A stretch of 64,000 bases of DNA, taken from the NCBI RefSeq assembly GCF_037126465.1, contig NC_088201.1, positions 228,228,016 to 228,292,015 of the forward strand. Reading direction: 5' to 3'. Source of the DNA: Ornithodoros turicata. Taxonomy: Eukaryota > Arthropoda > Arachnida > Ixodida > Argasidae. Position 1 is the stretch's first letter. Each line of letters opens with the position of its first letter. Both the position numbers and the translations under genes were made by a program. This document shows positions 63,426 through 64,000 of the stretch, piece by piece. The notes below the pieces were generated by a model that saw nothing but the letters and a program-made list of their open reading frames with translations, searched no databases and was not told the origin of the DNA.

Positions 63426-64000
63426 TATTCTATGTATGTGTGGATGTTTATGCAAACGTAGGCTTAACGAAAACTCCCGTTTTAACGTATTATTTCCATT
63501 GCCCGTACAATTCCACATAAACGACAGTGTATACCTGCACTCAGTTTAACGAAGTCCTTTCGTTCGACACGTTCTATTTAACGAAGTCCGTAGGCAGCTG
63601 ACACCCCTTTACGGCATCCCATCCGCGGGTAAGAGGGAGCAATCCTGCTTCCCAGGGGACGGAGGGAGAAGTCAGTTTGCCGTAACATTAACGTTGTTAT
63701 CGGTTATTGGTGTTGCCACATGAAATGGTGCTAGATCTGACATGCATAACCATTGCTGTGAGAACTATGCCAACCGCTCCTCAATTACATCCGTTCTCGA
63801 TTTTGTTTTGCTGTGGTGTTTTGTGATTATACTGTGGTCCAAAAAATTAAGCTTTTTTTCAACAGATGAGAAATTTGCGATGATGACTGCCGCGTCCGAA
63901 AAGAAAAGTGACATTTCCATCCGTAACTTACGAACATCGAGTGCTCGCCACATCGGAATGTACAGTTGACACAAAACTTAACTTTTTTAACGATGAAAGA
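63426..64000. other. Unassigned; TTTAACGAAG-type repeats
   Basis: TTAACGAAAACTC, TTTAACGAAGTCC (twice) at 63465-63590 look like the edge of a second pogo-like element. A 75-codon plus frame to 63969 shows no known domain. Confidence 0.4.

Overview
The window is animal nuclear DNA, most likely from a hard tick (Ixodida). The evidence is a multi-exon gene with the layout and cysteine pattern of tick salivary lipocalins, SINEs with the tRNA head and body of the tick Ruka type, and a tandem cluster of C2H2 zinc-finger genes. The species cannot be fixed from this sequence. There are no operons, CRISPR arrays or prokaryotic genes. Most of the 64 kb is transposable-element sequence in many states of decay.

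Layout. 0-3.7 kb: two SINEs, otherwise unassigned, and a possible secretory-signal exon at 3.7 kb (minus). 3.8-11 kb: minus-strand non-LTR retrotransposon fragments (a CR1/L2/Jockey-like RT, a gag-like ORF1, and Tx1-like RT/zinc-knuckle copies), one of them split by a hAT element. 11-20 kb: hAT non-autonomous elements with exact 8-bp target duplications, a SINE, minisatellite arrays, LINE 3' ends and two long fold-back elements. 21.2-31.9 kb: a complete five-exon lipocalin gene on the minus strand that no long ORF reveals. It has a TATA box, signal peptide, five in-phase exons with consensus splice sites, and a poly(A) signal. Each of its four introns holds at least one copy of a roughly 250-bp fold-back MITE. 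32-37 kb: repeated copies of the lipocalin 5' flank, LINE C-terminal pieces and a SINE. 38.3-39.6 kb: two adjacent giant palindromes. The first has essentially identical arms of about 325 bp and carries a hammerhead-ribozyme-like core in each arm. 40-46 kb: TIR elements (Harbinger-like, an unclassified one with 9-bp flanks, hAT). 46.9-58.1 kb: a Tx1-like RT fragment, then a C2H2 zinc-finger cluster with two long ORFs (nine and six intact fingers) and two wrecked copies, invaded by a LINE, a solo LTR and two hAT elements. 58-64 kb: mostly unassigned, with a TIR element, a second hammerhead-like short element inside a hAT-type remnant, and a pogo/Tigger-like element.

How it works together. The two cellular loci are a secreted lipocalin (presumably salivary or haemolymph ligand binding) and a young, birth-and-death zinc-finger family (presumably nuclear DNA-binding). 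Everything else records waves of transposition, and nested insertions with target duplications let several be ordered in time. The items most worth a second look are the hammerhead-like palindrome, the hidden lipocalin gene with a fold-back MITE in every intron, and the fold-back subfamilies whose two arms change together.
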